This document shows positions 8,713 through 18,235 of a stretch of DNA of 64,000 bases, piece by piece (the first letter of the stretch is position 1; every line of letters starts with the position of its first letter). The notes beneath the pieces are model-generated. The model was not told the DNA's origin, ran no database searches, and was given only the letters and a program-made list of their open reading frames with translations. This DNA comes from Porticoccus sp963925605 (GTDB lineage: Bacteria > Pseudomonadota > Gammaproteobacteria > Pseudomonadales > Porticoccaceae): assembly GCA_963925605.1 (NCBI GenBank), contig CAWURY010000002.1:7954-71953 (forward strand), written 5' to 3'. The translations under genes and the position numbers were made by a program.

Positions 8713-11028
8713 TTACCAATCGAAGTTTCGACTAAACCAATCTAAAATACCTGTATCATTTTTCGACGCACAGCTTTCTCTTTTATCTGGCTCGCTGCCA
8801 ACAATGAATGGTAAGTATCTTGGCTCATGGCAGCCATTCTGGCTCGAGCTGACCCAGTAATAATTTACACCATCAGGTTTTTGAAAAATCAAAGATCGAT
8901 TTTCGAGCTCAGTCATGATATCTATCCAGAGTCTTAATGCGCCAGAGCCTCCGGTAAGAGGAGTTTTTCCATTGTCATCCCGACCCACCCACACCACACT
9001 TAAATAATTACCACTAAACCCAGCAAACCAGCTATCTCTCTGATCATTAGTAGTGCCAGTTTTTCCGGCTAATAACAGATCTTCTGGCAATCGCTGGTAG
9101 GCACTTTTTCCGGTGCCTTCTCGTAAAACTACTTGAAGTCCATAATTAATGAGGTGCATAACTCTGGCGTCAAATCGCTGCTCAGCCTCAAAAGGATACC
9201 TCTTCAGTGGAATATTTTCAGCAGTAAACACACTGCTAATTGCACGAAGTGGCGAGTAAAAACCGTTTGCTGCAATCGTATGGTATATCTGCGCCAGCTC
9301 TATTGGTGACATTTCAATTGACCCCAACAGCAAAGAAGGGTGTCTCCGTAATGGTCTCAAATATCCCAGTCTTTTAATACTATCTATGACTGCAGGCAAA
9401 CCAATATCCATACCAAGTCTAGCTGTAGCTTGATTGTAAGAATACCCCAATCCTTTATACAAAGGGATCAAGCCATGGCTTTTCCGTCCAAAATTACGTG
9501 GCTGCCAAATATCGCCATTTTCTGTATTCACAGAAATTGAGCTATCTTCGATCTTACTGTTTAAGGTATAAGATTCAGGATGCTCTAAGGCTGCCAAGTA
9601 AACTGCGGGCTTAATAGTTGACCCCACCGGACGTATTGCATCCAAAGCACGATTAAAACCATCAAAGCCTGGCTTCCTGTCTCCCGCAATAGCTACCACT
9701 TCCCCGGAGCCTACACGCACAATCACAGAAGCACTTTGCAGCTTTCCTGCTTCAATACCATAACCTGATTCTAGGTTTTCAATCCGTTTTGCTATTCTGT
9801 CTTCAATTTTACGCTGGATCTGAGGATCAAAATTGGTAAATATTCGAAGTCCTGTTGTCTGTAAGTCTGATTGTTTATAGGTCTGACGCAACTGACGCTT
9901 TACTAGAGTTAGGTAAGCCGGATACTTCATGCGACCCCGATCAGACACAGGGGAGACAATTGTCAGTGGTTTTGTTTTAGCTATCGCTGCATCAACTTTG
10001 CTTATAACGCCTGTCAAACTCATTACATCGAGAACTAGGTTTCGTCTGCTTAAAGCACGCTTAGGATGACGCCAAGGATTATAAAATGATGCCCCCTTAA
10101 CAAGCCCAGCAAGCAAGGCTGTCTGGTGTAGCTGCAGTTCTTTAACTGGCTGATTAAAATAATGGCTGCTTGCCATTTCGAAGCCATGAATAGCCCTGTC
10201 TCCAGACTGGCCCAAATATACTTCATTAATATAAGTCTCAAGAATTTCTTGCTTAGTGAAATGGATTTCTAGCAATACCGCCATTATTGTTTCTAGTGCT
10301 TTTCGAGAAAACGTTCGTTTTTCATTAAGGTAAAAATTTTTAACCAGCTGCTGTGTAATAGTGCTTCCACCTTGGACGATTTTTCCCTCTTTTATATTGG
10401 CAAGAAAAGCGCGCGTTATTCCTTTAAAAGAAACTCCTTGGTGTTGATAAAAATTTTGGTCCTCTATTGCAACTAATGCTGCTACCAATGCCTGAGGCAC
10501 TTTATCAAGCTTTACTAGTTGACGATCTTCTTTGCGGGATGGGTAAATACCCCCTATGATCATGGGCTCTAATCTGGTTATCGTTATAACTCCCCCATGA
10601 CTATCTTTTAGCCCAGATATCTTCTCTTCAGAAAATATAGCCGTCATTAATTTGGGGGCCTCCCTTTTATCCCAAAACTCAAAGCCGCGAGAGAAAAATT
10701 CCACAGACTGTTCGGATACACTAAACTGACCCGGGGCTTTCGCTGCGTTGACTTTCTTATAACCTAACCCTTCTAGCTCCCACTCAAGTAGCTTTCGACT
10801 CAAAGACAGCCCCTGATACAACTCTAAAGGTCGGCTGTATACATGGGATGGCAGTGACCACTTTTTACCGGAAAACTTTTTATAAACGAACACGTCCACT
10901 ACTATTAAAAATATAGCAGTGGCTACAAAAGTAAAAATAATTATTTGCCAAATCCAAGCCAGGCGAGGATTATCTTTATTCTTTTTGTTACTTTTTCTTC
11001 GGTCTTTCTTTGTTATTCTTTGAACCAA
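8713..11028 (-). CDS. mrcB: Penicillin-binding protein 1B (bifunctional)
   Basis: A 771-residue class A PBP that polymerises lipid II and cross-links peptides. A basic cytoplasmic tail precedes one membrane segment (about residues 24-46). A UB2H-like region (about 60-150) is the docking site for the lipoprotein activator. The GT51 domain has Glu189 in EDQNFYQHQG and QGGSTITQQLVKN. The transpeptidase domain has Ser470-T-I-K (GSTIKP), S530-Y-N and K656-T-G (AGKTGTT). All catalytic motifs are intact. It is transcribed with the downstream TPR lipoprotein and is divergent from the PfkB kinase. Confidence 0.96.
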   Translation of the reverse strand: MVQRITKKDRRKSNKKNKDNPRLAWIWQIIIFTFVATAIFLIVVDVFVYKKFSGKKWSLPSHVYSRPLELYQGLSLSRKLLEWELEGLGYKKVNAAKAPGQFSVSEQSVEFFSRGFEFWDKREAPKLMTAIFSEEKISGLKDSHGGVITITRLEPMIIGGIYPSRKEDRQLVKLDKVPQALVAALVAIEDQNFYQHQGVSFKGITRAFLANIKEGKIVQGGSTITQQLVKNFYLNEKRTFSRKALETIMAVLLEIHFTKQEILETYINEVYLGQSGDRAIHGFEMASSHYFNQPVKELQLHQTALLAGLVKGASFYNPWRHPKRALSRRNLVLDVMSLTGVISKVDAAIAKTKPLTIVSPVSDRGRMKYPAYLTLVKRQLRQTYKQSDLQTTGLRIFTNFDPQIQRKIEDRIAKRIENLESGYGIEAGKLQSASVIVRVGSGEVVAIAGDRKPGFDGFNRALDAIRPVGSTIKPAVYLAALEHPESYTLNSKIEDSSISVNTENGDIWQPRNFGRKSHGLIPLYKGLGYSYNQATARLGMDIGLPAVIDSIKRLGYLRPLRRHPSLLLGSIEMSPIELAQIYHTIAANGFYSPLRAISSVFTAENIPLKRYPFEAEQRFDARVMHLINYGLQVVLREGTGKSAYQRLPEDLLLAGKTGTTNDQRDSWFAGFSGNYLSVVWVGRDDNGKTPLTGGSGALRLWIDIMTELENRSLIFQKPDGVNYYWVSSSQNGCHEPRYLPFIVGSEPDKRESCASKNDTGILDWFSRNFDW

Positions 11029-11201
11029 AGATCTTCCTCTGCGCTGAAAAATATACTGTCCAAAAATTCCGACTAATCAGAAAATGGGCATCAAAGACTG
11101 CCGCTTTAGAAACAGCAGGCCTTTACTTGCAATTAGGGCTTTCACTATTAACCTGCAAGACAGATAATGCTATTCCATTCTACAACAAATATTCTAGATA
11201 T

Positions 11202-12194
11202 ATGTCCAAATACAATGTTTGTGGCATCGGCGCAGCGCTGGTGGACACTGAAATACAAGTCACCGATTCAGACTTAAAGTATCTAGAAATAGGAAAAGGC
11301 TTAATGACTCTTGTAGATGAAGATCGTCAGCGAGAGATTATACATCATTTGCAAAACCAACTGTCCACCTCTAGGCGTGCTAGTGGCGGGTCAGCGGCTA
11401 ACACCGTCATTGCGCTCAGCGCTTTTGGCGGAAAAGCCTTTTATTCCTGCAGGGTAGCTAATGATGGGGATGGAGAATTTTATCTTCGTGATTTAGAAAA
11501 TGCCGGGGTTAAATTTGACCCCAATAGCGCCCTAACGGAAGGTCTTACAGGGAAATGCTTGGTCTTGATTACCCCGGATGCTGAGCGATCCATGAATACA
11601 TATCTCGGTGTAAGTGCAACTTTCTCAATTGAGGATCTTGATGCAGAAGCAATTAGCCAGTCCGAATACTTGTATATTGAGGGCTATCTCGTCTCATCAG
11701 ATACCGGGCGTAAAGCAGCCGTTCGAGCTCGAGAAATTGCAGAAAAATGTGGTATCAAAACTGCGCTTACCTTATCAGATCCAGCAATGATAACTTTTTT
11801 TAGATCTGGACTGAAAGAAATGCTCGGCAAAAAAATAGATCTTCTCTTTTGCAATGAAGCGGAGGCCATCAGCTGGACAGAAAGCAACGACTTAGAGAGC
11901 GCTTTAGAGCTGCTTAAGCAATCTGCAGTAGCTTATGTTTTGACCATGGGAAATAAAGGAGCAATCGTGTTCGATGGTGAAAATCAACACCTAATTGAGG
12001 CTCATCCCGCAATCGCTATCAATACAAACGGAGCAGGGGATATATTCGCTGGTGCTTTTTTGTATGGCATTACGCATGGGTATGGCTACAAAAAATCTGG
12101 AAATTTTGCCGCCTTGGCAGCGGCACATGTAGTGGGCCAGCCTGGTCCCAGATTAAACCCAGAGCAGTATCCAAAAATATTAGCTTCGCTATAA
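11202..12194 (+). CDS. PfkB-family carbohydrate/nucleoside kinase (adenosine kinase-like)
   Basis: A 330-residue ribokinase-fold kinase. The N-terminus is MSKYNVCGIGAALVDTE. The substrate-binding glycine motif is RRASGGSAANTVIALSAFGG. The C-terminal signature is NTNGAGDIFAGAFLYG, with the catalytic Asp in GAGD. Proteins of this subgroup are often annotated adenosine kinase; the substrate cannot be fixed from sequence alone. The start at 11202 is where family similarity begins. The frame is open further upstream, but that part overlaps the divergent mrcB start and has no similarity. Convergent with the copper chaperone gene. Confidence 0.85.
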   Translation: MSKYNVCGIGAALVDTEIQVTDSDLKYLEIGKGLMTLVDEDRQREIIHHLQNQLSTSRRASGGSAANTVIALSAFGGKAFYSCRVANDGDGEFYLRDLENAGVKFDPNSALTEGLTGKCLVLITPDAERSMNTYLGVSATFSIEDLDAEAISQSEYLYIEGYLVSSDTGRKAAVRAREIAEKCGIKTALTLSDPAMITFFRSGLKEMLGKKIDLLFCNEAEAISWTESNDLESALELLKQSAVAYVLTMGNKGAIVFDGENQHLIEAHPAIAINTNGAGDIFAGAFLYGITHGYGYKKSGNFAALAAAHVVGQPGPRLNPEQYPKILASL

Positions 12195-12259
12195 AAATCA
12201 AGGTCTTAATATCTAATTTTTGATCGAAAACTATGAAAAATTAATATCAATTGTCATGC

Positions 12260-12793
12260 TTAGTGATGGTGTTTGTTATGAAAAACACTTTTTACCTTTG
12301 CATCAAAGGACAATTCTGAGCATCCATCAAAAATAAGAGTCACTTTATGCTGTTCGTCTTCATTTAGCTCGCGCTTTAATCCAAATAACATAAAATGATA
12401 GCCGCCAGGTTCAAAAGAAACCGTCTTTCCAGGCGCTAACTCTACCCCTTCAACAGGCCGCATAGACATAACGCCATTCTGATAAGAATTCATATGAATT
12501 TCGACTCTGTCAGCAATATCTGTAAATGCACCTATTACTCGGCATGCTCTAGCTGTCAAATTTTGCAGTATCATAAATGCCGCTGTTACCTTTTGCCCGG
12601 GGGGCATCTTGCGAATATACCCATCGCTAACTGTTATCTGACCGACTCCATCATAAACACTATAATCTCCATGTGAGTAAGCATGACGGTCACCCATATC
12701 GTCTTGTTTAGACGCATTTGCCGGCTGAAAAAATGCAGTTAATATTAATATTAAGAAGACATCTAAATATTTACCCAAAAGAAAAATTTTCAT
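12260..12793 (-). CDS. Periplasmic copper chaperone PCu(A)C
   Basis: A secreted 177-residue protein of the PCuAC (DUF461) family, which delivers Cu(I) to the CuA centre of cytochrome oxidase. The copper motif H-x10-M-x21-H-x-M is exact: EIHMNSYQNGVMSM at one end, then GGYHFM. A hydrophobic signal peptide (FLILILTAFFQPANA) precedes it. The protein ends in HNKHHH, a possible extra metal-binding tail. The start at 12793 leaves a normal signal peptide. A GGAG sits 13 bases upstream, which is rather far. It is divergent from dsbD, consistent with a shared periplasmic redox/copper theme. Confidence 0.88.
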   Translation of the reverse strand: MKIFLLGKYLDVFLILILTAFFQPANASKQDDMGDRHAYSHGDYSVYDGVGQITVSDGYIRKMPPGQKVTAAFMILQNLTARACRVIGAFTDIADRVEIHMNSYQNGVMSMRPVEGVELAPGKTVSFEPGGYHFMLFGLKRELNEDEQHKVTLIFDGCSELSFDAKVKSVFHNKHHH

Positions 12794-12907
12794 TACTTTT
12801 TTAAATCTCCTAAAATACAAATTTCTCCAAAAAAAGAAGTAAACCATAACTGAGAATTGTAGAATATCCCACTAAGCTCTTTTTTTCCTGAGTCCGAACC
12901 AATTTTA

Positions 12908-14653
12908 ATGAGTGCTCAAATGGTAAAAAAAATTCTACACCCTTTGTTCTTTTGTCTGATGCTTGCAGCAAATGCCACGATCGCCAATTTTGAAGAAAAT
13001 ATCGCTGTTAGCGAGGCTAAATATAGTCAGCCTCCTGTCGTTGAAAACACTAATTTTTTGCCTGTAGAAGAAGCTTTTCAGCTCGCTGCAGTAGTTCAAG
13101 ATGAACTGCTCATTCTAAGCTGGAATATAGCACCAGGCTACTATCTCTACCGAGATCGTTTTAATTTCTCTAGTTTAGACTATAGACCACTAAATATCAG
13201 GCCAAGTTACGAAACTGGGCGGTCCATTTACGATGACTACTATAAGAAAAATCTGGAAGTGTATTATCATCAAACCAAAATCCTTATTCCCCTGAAAGAT
13301 CTTCCGCAAAAAATTACCATTGAATCACAGGGATGCGCTGATGCTGGGCTCTGTTATCCGTCACGGCGCCAAACCATCTCTATAGACACCCATAAACCGA
13401 TACCCCTGATTACAGAGACAGCTCAGCAAAATTTTTTAACTCGCAATGAGGTAGCCCAGGATCAGTTCCGTGCCTTGCCCATTATGTTAGCGTTAGCTTT
13501 TTTAGGCGGGCTAATTCTTAACCTTATGCCCTGTGTGTTTCCGATCCTTTCAATTAAGATAGTGAGTTTGTCCAGCCTAAGCGCCAATCCTAGTGGTAAA
13601 TATTTACATGGCTTGGCTTACACCTCAGGCATCCTATTAAGCTTTATGGCTATTGGAGCGCTTTTGGTGATCTTACGTGGTGCAGGCGCAAGTATGGGTT
13701 GGGGATTTCAATTGCAATCCCCGGTTTTTATTGGACTCTTAATCTATTTATTTGTACTTATAGGTCTCAATTTTTCCGGGTGGCTAACACTAGAGGGGGG
13801 GCCAGTGGGCTGGGGCCAAAAAACAACCGAGGGGGGCAATTGGACTTCTTCATTCATGACTGGGTTGCTTGCTACATTGGTCGCCAGTCCATGTACTGCG
13901 CCTTTTATGGGTACCGCCTTAGGTTTTGCGCTAACACAGCCGATCTGGATTGCGCTCAGCACCTTTATTTTTTTAGGTCTTGGCATGGCTTTCCCCATAC
14001 TTCTTATCATCTGTCTGCCTAGCCTATCCAAAAAACTCCCCAAGCCTGGAGTATGGATGGATCGCTTTAAACAATTTCTAGCATTTCCGTTATATTTAAC
14101 AGCCGTCTGGTTATTTTGGGTTCTTGGCAGGCAGACCAATAGCGACACGCTGTCTGCGGTGATGTGCGGTGTTGTTCTTATGTTGTTTTCAATTTGGCTT
14201 CTGAAAATTTATAGGACCAGAATAGTCGGCTTGGTGACAATATCGGCGCTTTTTCTCGCTTTTCTTTTGCTGTTTTGGGACAAGCAAGATACAAGCCCCC
14301 AAAATGATTTATGGAGGCCTTACTCAGCAGATACATTGAACATGCAACTTAAAAATAAAAATGCAGTTTTTGTTAGCTTGTCAGCAGACTGGTGTCTCAC
14401 CTGCTTAGTTAACGAAAAATTAGTGCTAAACTCAAAAAGTTTTTTAGCTAGCCTGAAATCTCAAGGCATTGTCTACATGAGGGGAGACTGGACTAACTAT
14501 GATCCAGAAATCACCAAATTATTAAATAATCAAAATCGGAGTGGCGTTCCTCTATATCTATTTTACCCTCCAGGAGAAACTATCCCTATAATTCTGCCTC
14601 AGATTTTAACTGTTAACAGCGTTATTGATATTTTTTCAACGAAGATGAGATAA
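12908..14653 (+). CDS. dsbD: Thiol:disulfide interchange protein DsbD
   Basis: A 581-residue three-domain electron conduit that carries reductant from cytoplasmic thioredoxin to the periplasm. After a signal peptide comes the N-terminal immunoglobulin-like domain with Cys143/Cys149 in QGCADAGLCYP. The eight-helix membrane domain has Cys209 in NLMPCVFPILS and Cys329 in ASPCTAPFMG. The C-terminal thioredoxin-like domain has Cys496-x-x-Cys499 in ADWCLTC. All six redox cysteines of E. coli DsbD have counterparts. It is divergent from the PCuAC gene, whose partner oxidase assembly proteins typically need reduced periplasmic cysteines. Confidence 0.96.
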   Translation: MSAQMVKKILHPLFFCLMLAANATIANFEENIAVSEAKYSQPPVVENTNFLPVEEAFQLAAVVQDELLILSWNIAPGYYLYRDRFNFSSLDYRPLNIRPSYETGRSIYDDYYKKNLEVYYHQTKILIPLKDLPQKITIESQGCADAGLCYPSRRQTISIDTHKPIPLITETAQQNFLTRNEVAQDQFRALPIMLALAFLGGLILNLMPCVFPILSIKIVSLSSLSANPSGKYLHGLAYTSGILLSFMAIGALLVILRGAGASMGWGFQLQSPVFIGLLIYLFVLIGLNFSGWLTLEGGPVGWGQKTTEGGNWTSSFMTGLLATLVASPCTAPFMGTALGFALTQPIWIALSTFIFLGLGMAFPILLIICLPSLSKKLPKPGVWMDRFKQFLAFPLYLTAVWLFWVLGRQTNSDTLSAVMCGVVLMLFSIWLLKIYRTRIVGLVTISALFLAFLLLFWDKQDTSPQNDLWRPYSADTLNMQLKNKNAVFVSLSADWCLTCLVNEKLVLNSKSFLASLKSQGIVYMRGDWTNYDPEITKLLNNQNRSGVPLYLFYPPGETIPIILPQILTVNSVIDIFSTKMR

Positions 14654-14698
14654 AAATCGCACATGTTTATAGAAATACTAAAAAATTTCTGCGATTTT
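14653..14698 (+). terminator. Inverted repeat after dsbD, possible terminator
   Basis: AAAATCGCA (14653-14661), overlapping the dsbD stop, pairs with TGCGATTTT (14690-14698). The 28-base loop is A+T-rich and itself partly self-complementary. The right arm ends in a T-run, as in weak intrinsic terminators. A third copy of the 9-mer occurs at 14773-14781. Confidence 0.4.
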
Positions 14699-14772
14699 GC
14701 ATCTATCTTCTTAAAACTATAGGTGCAATGACTTAAGTGACGACAAAATGATAATTTAATTTTCTAAAAATC

Positions 14773-14794
14773 TGCGATTTTACGTAAAATTGCA
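14773..14794. promoter_or_regulatory. 22-bp dyad upstream of aroQ-accBC, candidate operator
   Basis: A perfect 14-bp palindrome, ATTTTACGTAAAAT (14777-14790), is extended by TGC on the left and GCA on the right with one mismatched pair between. It lies 122 bases before the aroQ start. Two further dyads follow: AGAC-TTAG-GTCT near 14847-14858 and ACATTA-N6-TAATGT at 14869-14886. I do not recognise the cognate regulator. Confidence 0.45.
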
Positions 14795-14915
14795 ATGAAC
14801 AACGCTAAAAATCTAAAAAATTAGACAGTTACTAAATTTTAATGCAGACTTAGGTCTGGCAAGAAGTAACATTAGTATATTAATGTGTCTCTTCAATAAT
14901 TTCTGCAGGAAAACC

Positions 14916-15359
14916 ATGACTACCATACTAGTGCTTCACGGCCCTAACTTAAATTTACTAGGAACTCGAGAACCTGATCTCTACGGGGGGAAAAATCTTG
15001 ATGCTATTAATCAAGATCTTATGGATATTTGCACAAAAAAAGACTGCAGCCTGCTAGTCTTTCAAAGCAACTCGGAACATATCCTGATAGAGCGTATACA
15101 TGCCGCAAAAAAAGAAAGCGCAAAGTTCATTATTTTCAATCCTGCAGCGTTTACACATACCAGCATTGCACTCCGAGATGCGCTCCTTGCCATAGATATC
15201 CCTTTTATTGAGGTGCATTTATCTAATATATATGCACGCGAAGAATTTAGAAAATCGTCCTATTTTTCCGACATCGCAAAAGGAGTAATTTGTGGCTTTG
15301 GTAGTCTGGGTTATGAGTTAGCATTAAATGCGGCCCTAATAGAACTGGGTCATCAGTAA
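14916..15359 (+). CDS. aroQ: Type II 3-dehydroquinate dehydratase
   Basis: A 147-residue enzyme of the shikimate pathway, converting 3-dehydroquinate to 3-dehydroshikimate. It begins ILVLHGPNLNLLGTREPDLYG, with the catalytic Tyr at the end. Asn is in FNPAAFTHTS (the usual GAYTHTS is AAFTHTS here), His in IEVHLSN, and Arg in FRKSSYFSDIAKGVICGFG. The start at 14916 follows AGGA at a good distance. A reading 11 codons longer has no similarity. As in many gammaproteobacteria it is the first gene before accB-accC. Confidence 0.95.
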   Translation: MTTILVLHGPNLNLLGTREPDLYGGKNLDAINQDLMDICTKKDCSLLVFQSNSEHILIERIHAAKKESAKFIIFNPAAFTHTSIALRDALLAIDIPFIEVHLSNIYAREEFRKSSYFSDIAKGVICGFGSLGYELALNAALIELGHQ

Positions 15360-15391
15360 CAACTTTTTTTTCCTATTTAGAGCGAGTACAG

Positions 15392-15829
15392 ATGGATATT
15401 CGAAAAGTAAAAAAATTAATAGAGCTAATAGAAGACTCCGACATTAATGAGCTAGAAATTAAAGAGGCTGAAGGGTCTATTCGCATCAGCCGTGGTGGCC
15501 GATTTACGGCCTCACCAGCTAGCTTAGCTGCACCCATAGTGCCTGAACCTGCAAATATTTCGCATAATGTAGCATCTACTGCCACGACAATTGAAGGGCA
15601 TGTTGTGAAGTCTCCAATGGTTGGTACTTTTTATAGCGCATCTGCTCCAGGAGAGCAGGGATTTGTTCAGGAAGGTCAGCGTGTAAATGTTGGTGATGTG
15701 CTGTGCATTATTGAAGCCATGAAGATGATGAATCAAATTGAAGCTGACAAAGCTGGGACCATTGGCGCAATTATAGCCAAAGATGGTGAGCCAGTTGAGT
15801 TTGACCAACCACTTATTTCTATAGTTTAA
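15392..15829 (+). CDS. accB: Biotin carboxyl carrier protein of acetyl-CoA carboxylase
   Basis: A 145-residue BCCP. The N-terminal helix MDIRKVKKLIELIEDSDINELEI is followed by a Pro/Ala linker. The C-terminal biotinyl domain carries Lys111 in IEAMKMMNQIEAD, the biotinylation site, and the thumb segment GTFYSASAPG. It carries CO2 from biotin carboxylase (AccC, next gene) to the carboxyltransferase, giving malonyl-CoA for fatty acid synthesis. It starts 32 bases after aroQ and ends 25 bases before accC, so it is part of one operon. Confidence 0.97.
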   Translation: MDIRKVKKLIELIEDSDINELEIKEAEGSIRISRGGRFTASPASLAAPIVPEPANISHNVASTATTIEGHVVKSPMVGTFYSASAPGEQGFVQEGQRVNVGDVLCIIEAMKMMNQIEADKAGTIGAIIAKDGEPVEFDQPLISIV

Positions 15830-15854
15830 ACCGCAAAGGACAGGAGCAACAGCT

Positions 15855-17201
15855 ATGCTGGAAAAAGTGCTTATTGCCAATCGCGGCGAAATCGCGCTAC
15901 GGATTCTTAGGTCATGCAAAGAATTAGGAATAAAAACTGTTGCAGTCCACTCAAAGGTTGACGCAAATCTTAAGCATGTGTTGCTCGCAGATGAATCTAT
16001 ATGTATTGGTCCGAACTCCTCAACACATAGCTATCTCAATGTGCCAGCAATCATTAGCGCCATGGAGATCTCAAACGCGCAAGCAGTGCATCCCGGTTAT
16101 GGATTTCTAGCTGAAAATGCTGATTTTGCCGAGCAGGTCGAAAAAAGTGGTTTTATTTTTATTGGGCCAACCGCTTCGGTGATTCGCACAATGGGTGATA
16201 AGGTTGCCGCTATAAAGACTATGATAAAAGCAGGGGTCCCCACTGTGCCAGGCTCAAATGGCCCCCTAACTAATGATATCGCTCGTAACAAAAAAATCGG
16301 AATTAAGGTCGGCTATCCAGTTATTATTAAAGCTGCTGCTGGGGGGGGCGGCAGAGGGATGCGTGTCGTTCGTAGCGAAAACGAGCTAATCAAAGCTATA
16401 CAGTTAACCAAAGCAGAAGCGGAGGCAGCTTTTGGTGATGGAACTGTCTATATGGAGAAATTTTTAGAAAGTCCACGCCATATAGAAGTCCAAGTACTTG
16501 CCGATGGGCAAGGTAATGCTATTCACTTGGGTGATCGAGACTGCTCTTTGCAGCGCCGCCATCAAAAAGTTTTAGAGGAAGCTCCCGCACCAAACATTCC
16601 TGATATTGCACGGAATAATGTCTTAAAGTCTTGTGTAAATGCTTGCTTGGCAATTGGTTATCGGGGGGCCGGTACATTTGAATTTTTGTATGAAGACGGG
16701 CAATTCTTTTTTATAGAAATGAATACACGAATTCAAGTAGAACATCCTGTGACGGAAATGGTTACTGGTATAGATATTGTTAAAGAACAGCTTCTGATTG
16801 CTGGAGGAGAAAAGCTAGGCATAACTCAACAGGATGTCAAAATTGCTGGGCATGCTTTTGAGTGCCGAATAAATGCTGAAGATTCCTCTACATTCGTGCC
16901 TAGCCCCGGAAAAATTACCTCTTATCATGCTCCTGGAGGAAACGGGGTCAGAGTGGACTCGCATATATATGCGGGATACACAGTGCCCCCATACTATGAC
17001 TCCCTCATAGGCAAGATAATTACTTTCGGCCAAGATCGAAGTTCTGCGCTTTTACGAATGGCGAGCGCGCTAGACGAGCTTCATATTGAAGGCATAAAAA
17101 CTAACACCGAACTGCAACGAGATCTGGTCTCTGATCCAGGGTTCCTCAAAGGAAGCGTTAACATCCATTATTTAGAGAAAAAACTAGCGTTGAAGCGCTA
17201 G
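15855..17201 (+). CDS. accC: Acetyl-CoA carboxylase, biotin carboxylase subunit
   Basis: A 448-residue ATP-grasp enzyme that carboxylates biotin on AccB using ATP and bicarbonate. It begins MLEKVLIANRGEIALRILRSC and shows HPGYGFLAENADFA, the glycine-rich ATP loop KAAAGGGGRGMR, EKFLESPRHIEVQVLADG, and the active-site stretch FFFIEMNTRIQVEHPVTEMVTG. The length is that of E. coli AccC. A good ribosome-binding site (AAGGACAGGAG) precedes it. Confidence 0.98.
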   Translation: MLEKVLIANRGEIALRILRSCKELGIKTVAVHSKVDANLKHVLLADESICIGPNSSTHSYLNVPAIISAMEISNAQAVHPGYGFLAENADFAEQVEKSGFIFIGPTASVIRTMGDKVAAIKTMIKAGVPTVPGSNGPLTNDIARNKKIGIKVGYPVIIKAAAGGGGRGMRVVRSENELIKAIQLTKAEAEAAFGDGTVYMEKFLESPRHIEVQVLADGQGNAIHLGDRDCSLQRRHQKVLEEAPAPNIPDIARNNVLKSCVNACLAIGYRGAGTFEFLYEDGQFFFIEMNTRIQVEHPVTEMVTGIDIVKEQLLIAGGEKLGITQQDVKIAGHAFECRINAEDSSTFVPSPGKITSYHAPGGNGVRVDSHIYAGYTVPPYYDSLIGKIITFGQDRSSALLRMASALDELHIEGIKTNTELQRDLVSDPGFLKGSVNIHYLEKKLALKR

Positions 17202-17296
17202 TTTTTAAAATTCACACTAGTGCATCTGTCTACTCTCTAACCAAAAATTTTCCAAACTTAAAATATCCTTCTTTTAAAGAGCACACAGGAAACATA

Positions 17297-18184
17297 ATGC
17301 CTTGGCTTCAGCTGACAATAAATAGCAAAAAATCTATGGCGGGACAGCTAGAAGAAGTTCTTACAAATGCCGGAGCTCTCTCGGTTTCATATGAAGACAA
17401 CGGTGATCAGGCAATACTCGAGCCAGAAATTGGCCAGCATCCTTTATGGGACCTCATCAGCATGACTGGACTTTTTGCTGCTTCAGCTAACACCAATCTA
17501 ATAAGTGGTACCTTAAACCAACAATTAAAATTAAAAAAAACAGAATATCAGTGGGAACTGCTTGAAGACAGGGACTGGGAAAGAGAGTCGCTTAAAAATT
17601 ACCAACCTATCAAATGCGGTCATCGTCTATGGATTTGTCCTAGCTGGATCACACCACCGGAGCCAGAGAGCATTAATCTATTGCTTGATCCTGGGCTCGC
17701 TTTTGGAACCGGAACGCATCCCACTACATTTTTATGTCTGCAGTGGCTAAATGCTGCAAGCCTAGAAGGGAAAACTATTATTGACTATGGTTGCGGCTCA
17801 GGAATACTTGCTATTGCATCATTATTGCTTGGGGCTAAAAATACTACTTGCATAGATATAGACCCGCAAGCATTAATGGCTACCACTGAAAATGCAAAAA
17901 GAAACGGCTTGATGTCAAATCTTACCGCCGTATATTTGCCAGAAGATGCCCCAAATTATCCAGCCGATATTGTAATTGCCAATATATTGTCTGGTCCCCT
18001 TATCTCTCTGGCATCACGCCTAGCTTCCTTGACTAGTCCTGGCGGACTTCTTTGCTTATCAGGGATAATCGAAAACCAAAGCAAGGAAGTCCAAGAAAAT
18101 TTTTTAACATGGTTCGAGTTTGACCCACCTGTATATAAGGAAAATTGGGCTTTATTGACTGCAAAAAAACGTGAACTCATGTAG
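17297..18184 (+). CDS. prmA: Ribosomal protein L11 methyltransferase
   Basis: A 295-residue SAM-dependent enzyme that trimethylates L11. The N-terminal substrate-recognition domain starts MPWLQLTINS and includes DRDWERESLKNYQPI. The catalytic domain has LDPGLAFGTGTHPTT, the SAM motif IDYGCGSGILAIA, and ANILSGPLISLA. It lies 95 bases after accC, possibly within the same transcript, and is preceded by AGGA. Downstream is the dusB-fis pair, the order also found in other gammaproteobacteria. Confidence 0.95.
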   Translation: MPWLQLTINSKKSMAGQLEEVLTNAGALSVSYEDNGDQAILEPEIGQHPLWDLISMTGLFAASANTNLISGTLNQQLKLKKTEYQWELLEDRDWERESLKNYQPIKCGHRLWICPSWITPPEPESINLLLDPGLAFGTGTHPTTFLCLQWLNAASLEGKTIIDYGCGSGILAIASLLLGAKNTTCIDIDPQALMATTENAKRNGLMSNLTAVYLPEDAPNYPADIVIANILSGPLISLASRLASLTSPGGLLCLSGIIENQSKEVQENFLTWFEFDPPVYKENWALLTAKKRELM

Positions 18185-18235
18185 CTCGTCAGAGCCGCCT
18201 TATAGCTCAGTTATTGACTTAATAAAAACAACAAG

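Noticed and set aside
13744..14148. 134-codon minus-strand frame inside dsbD
   Set aside because: It lies entirely opposite a well-conserved DsbD membrane domain and has no recognisable similarity or ribosome-binding site.
18195..18215. TTATAGCTCAGTTA after prmA, similar to a tRNA D-arm
   Set aside because: No acceptor stem, anticodon arm or T-arm (GGTTCGA) can be folded around it.
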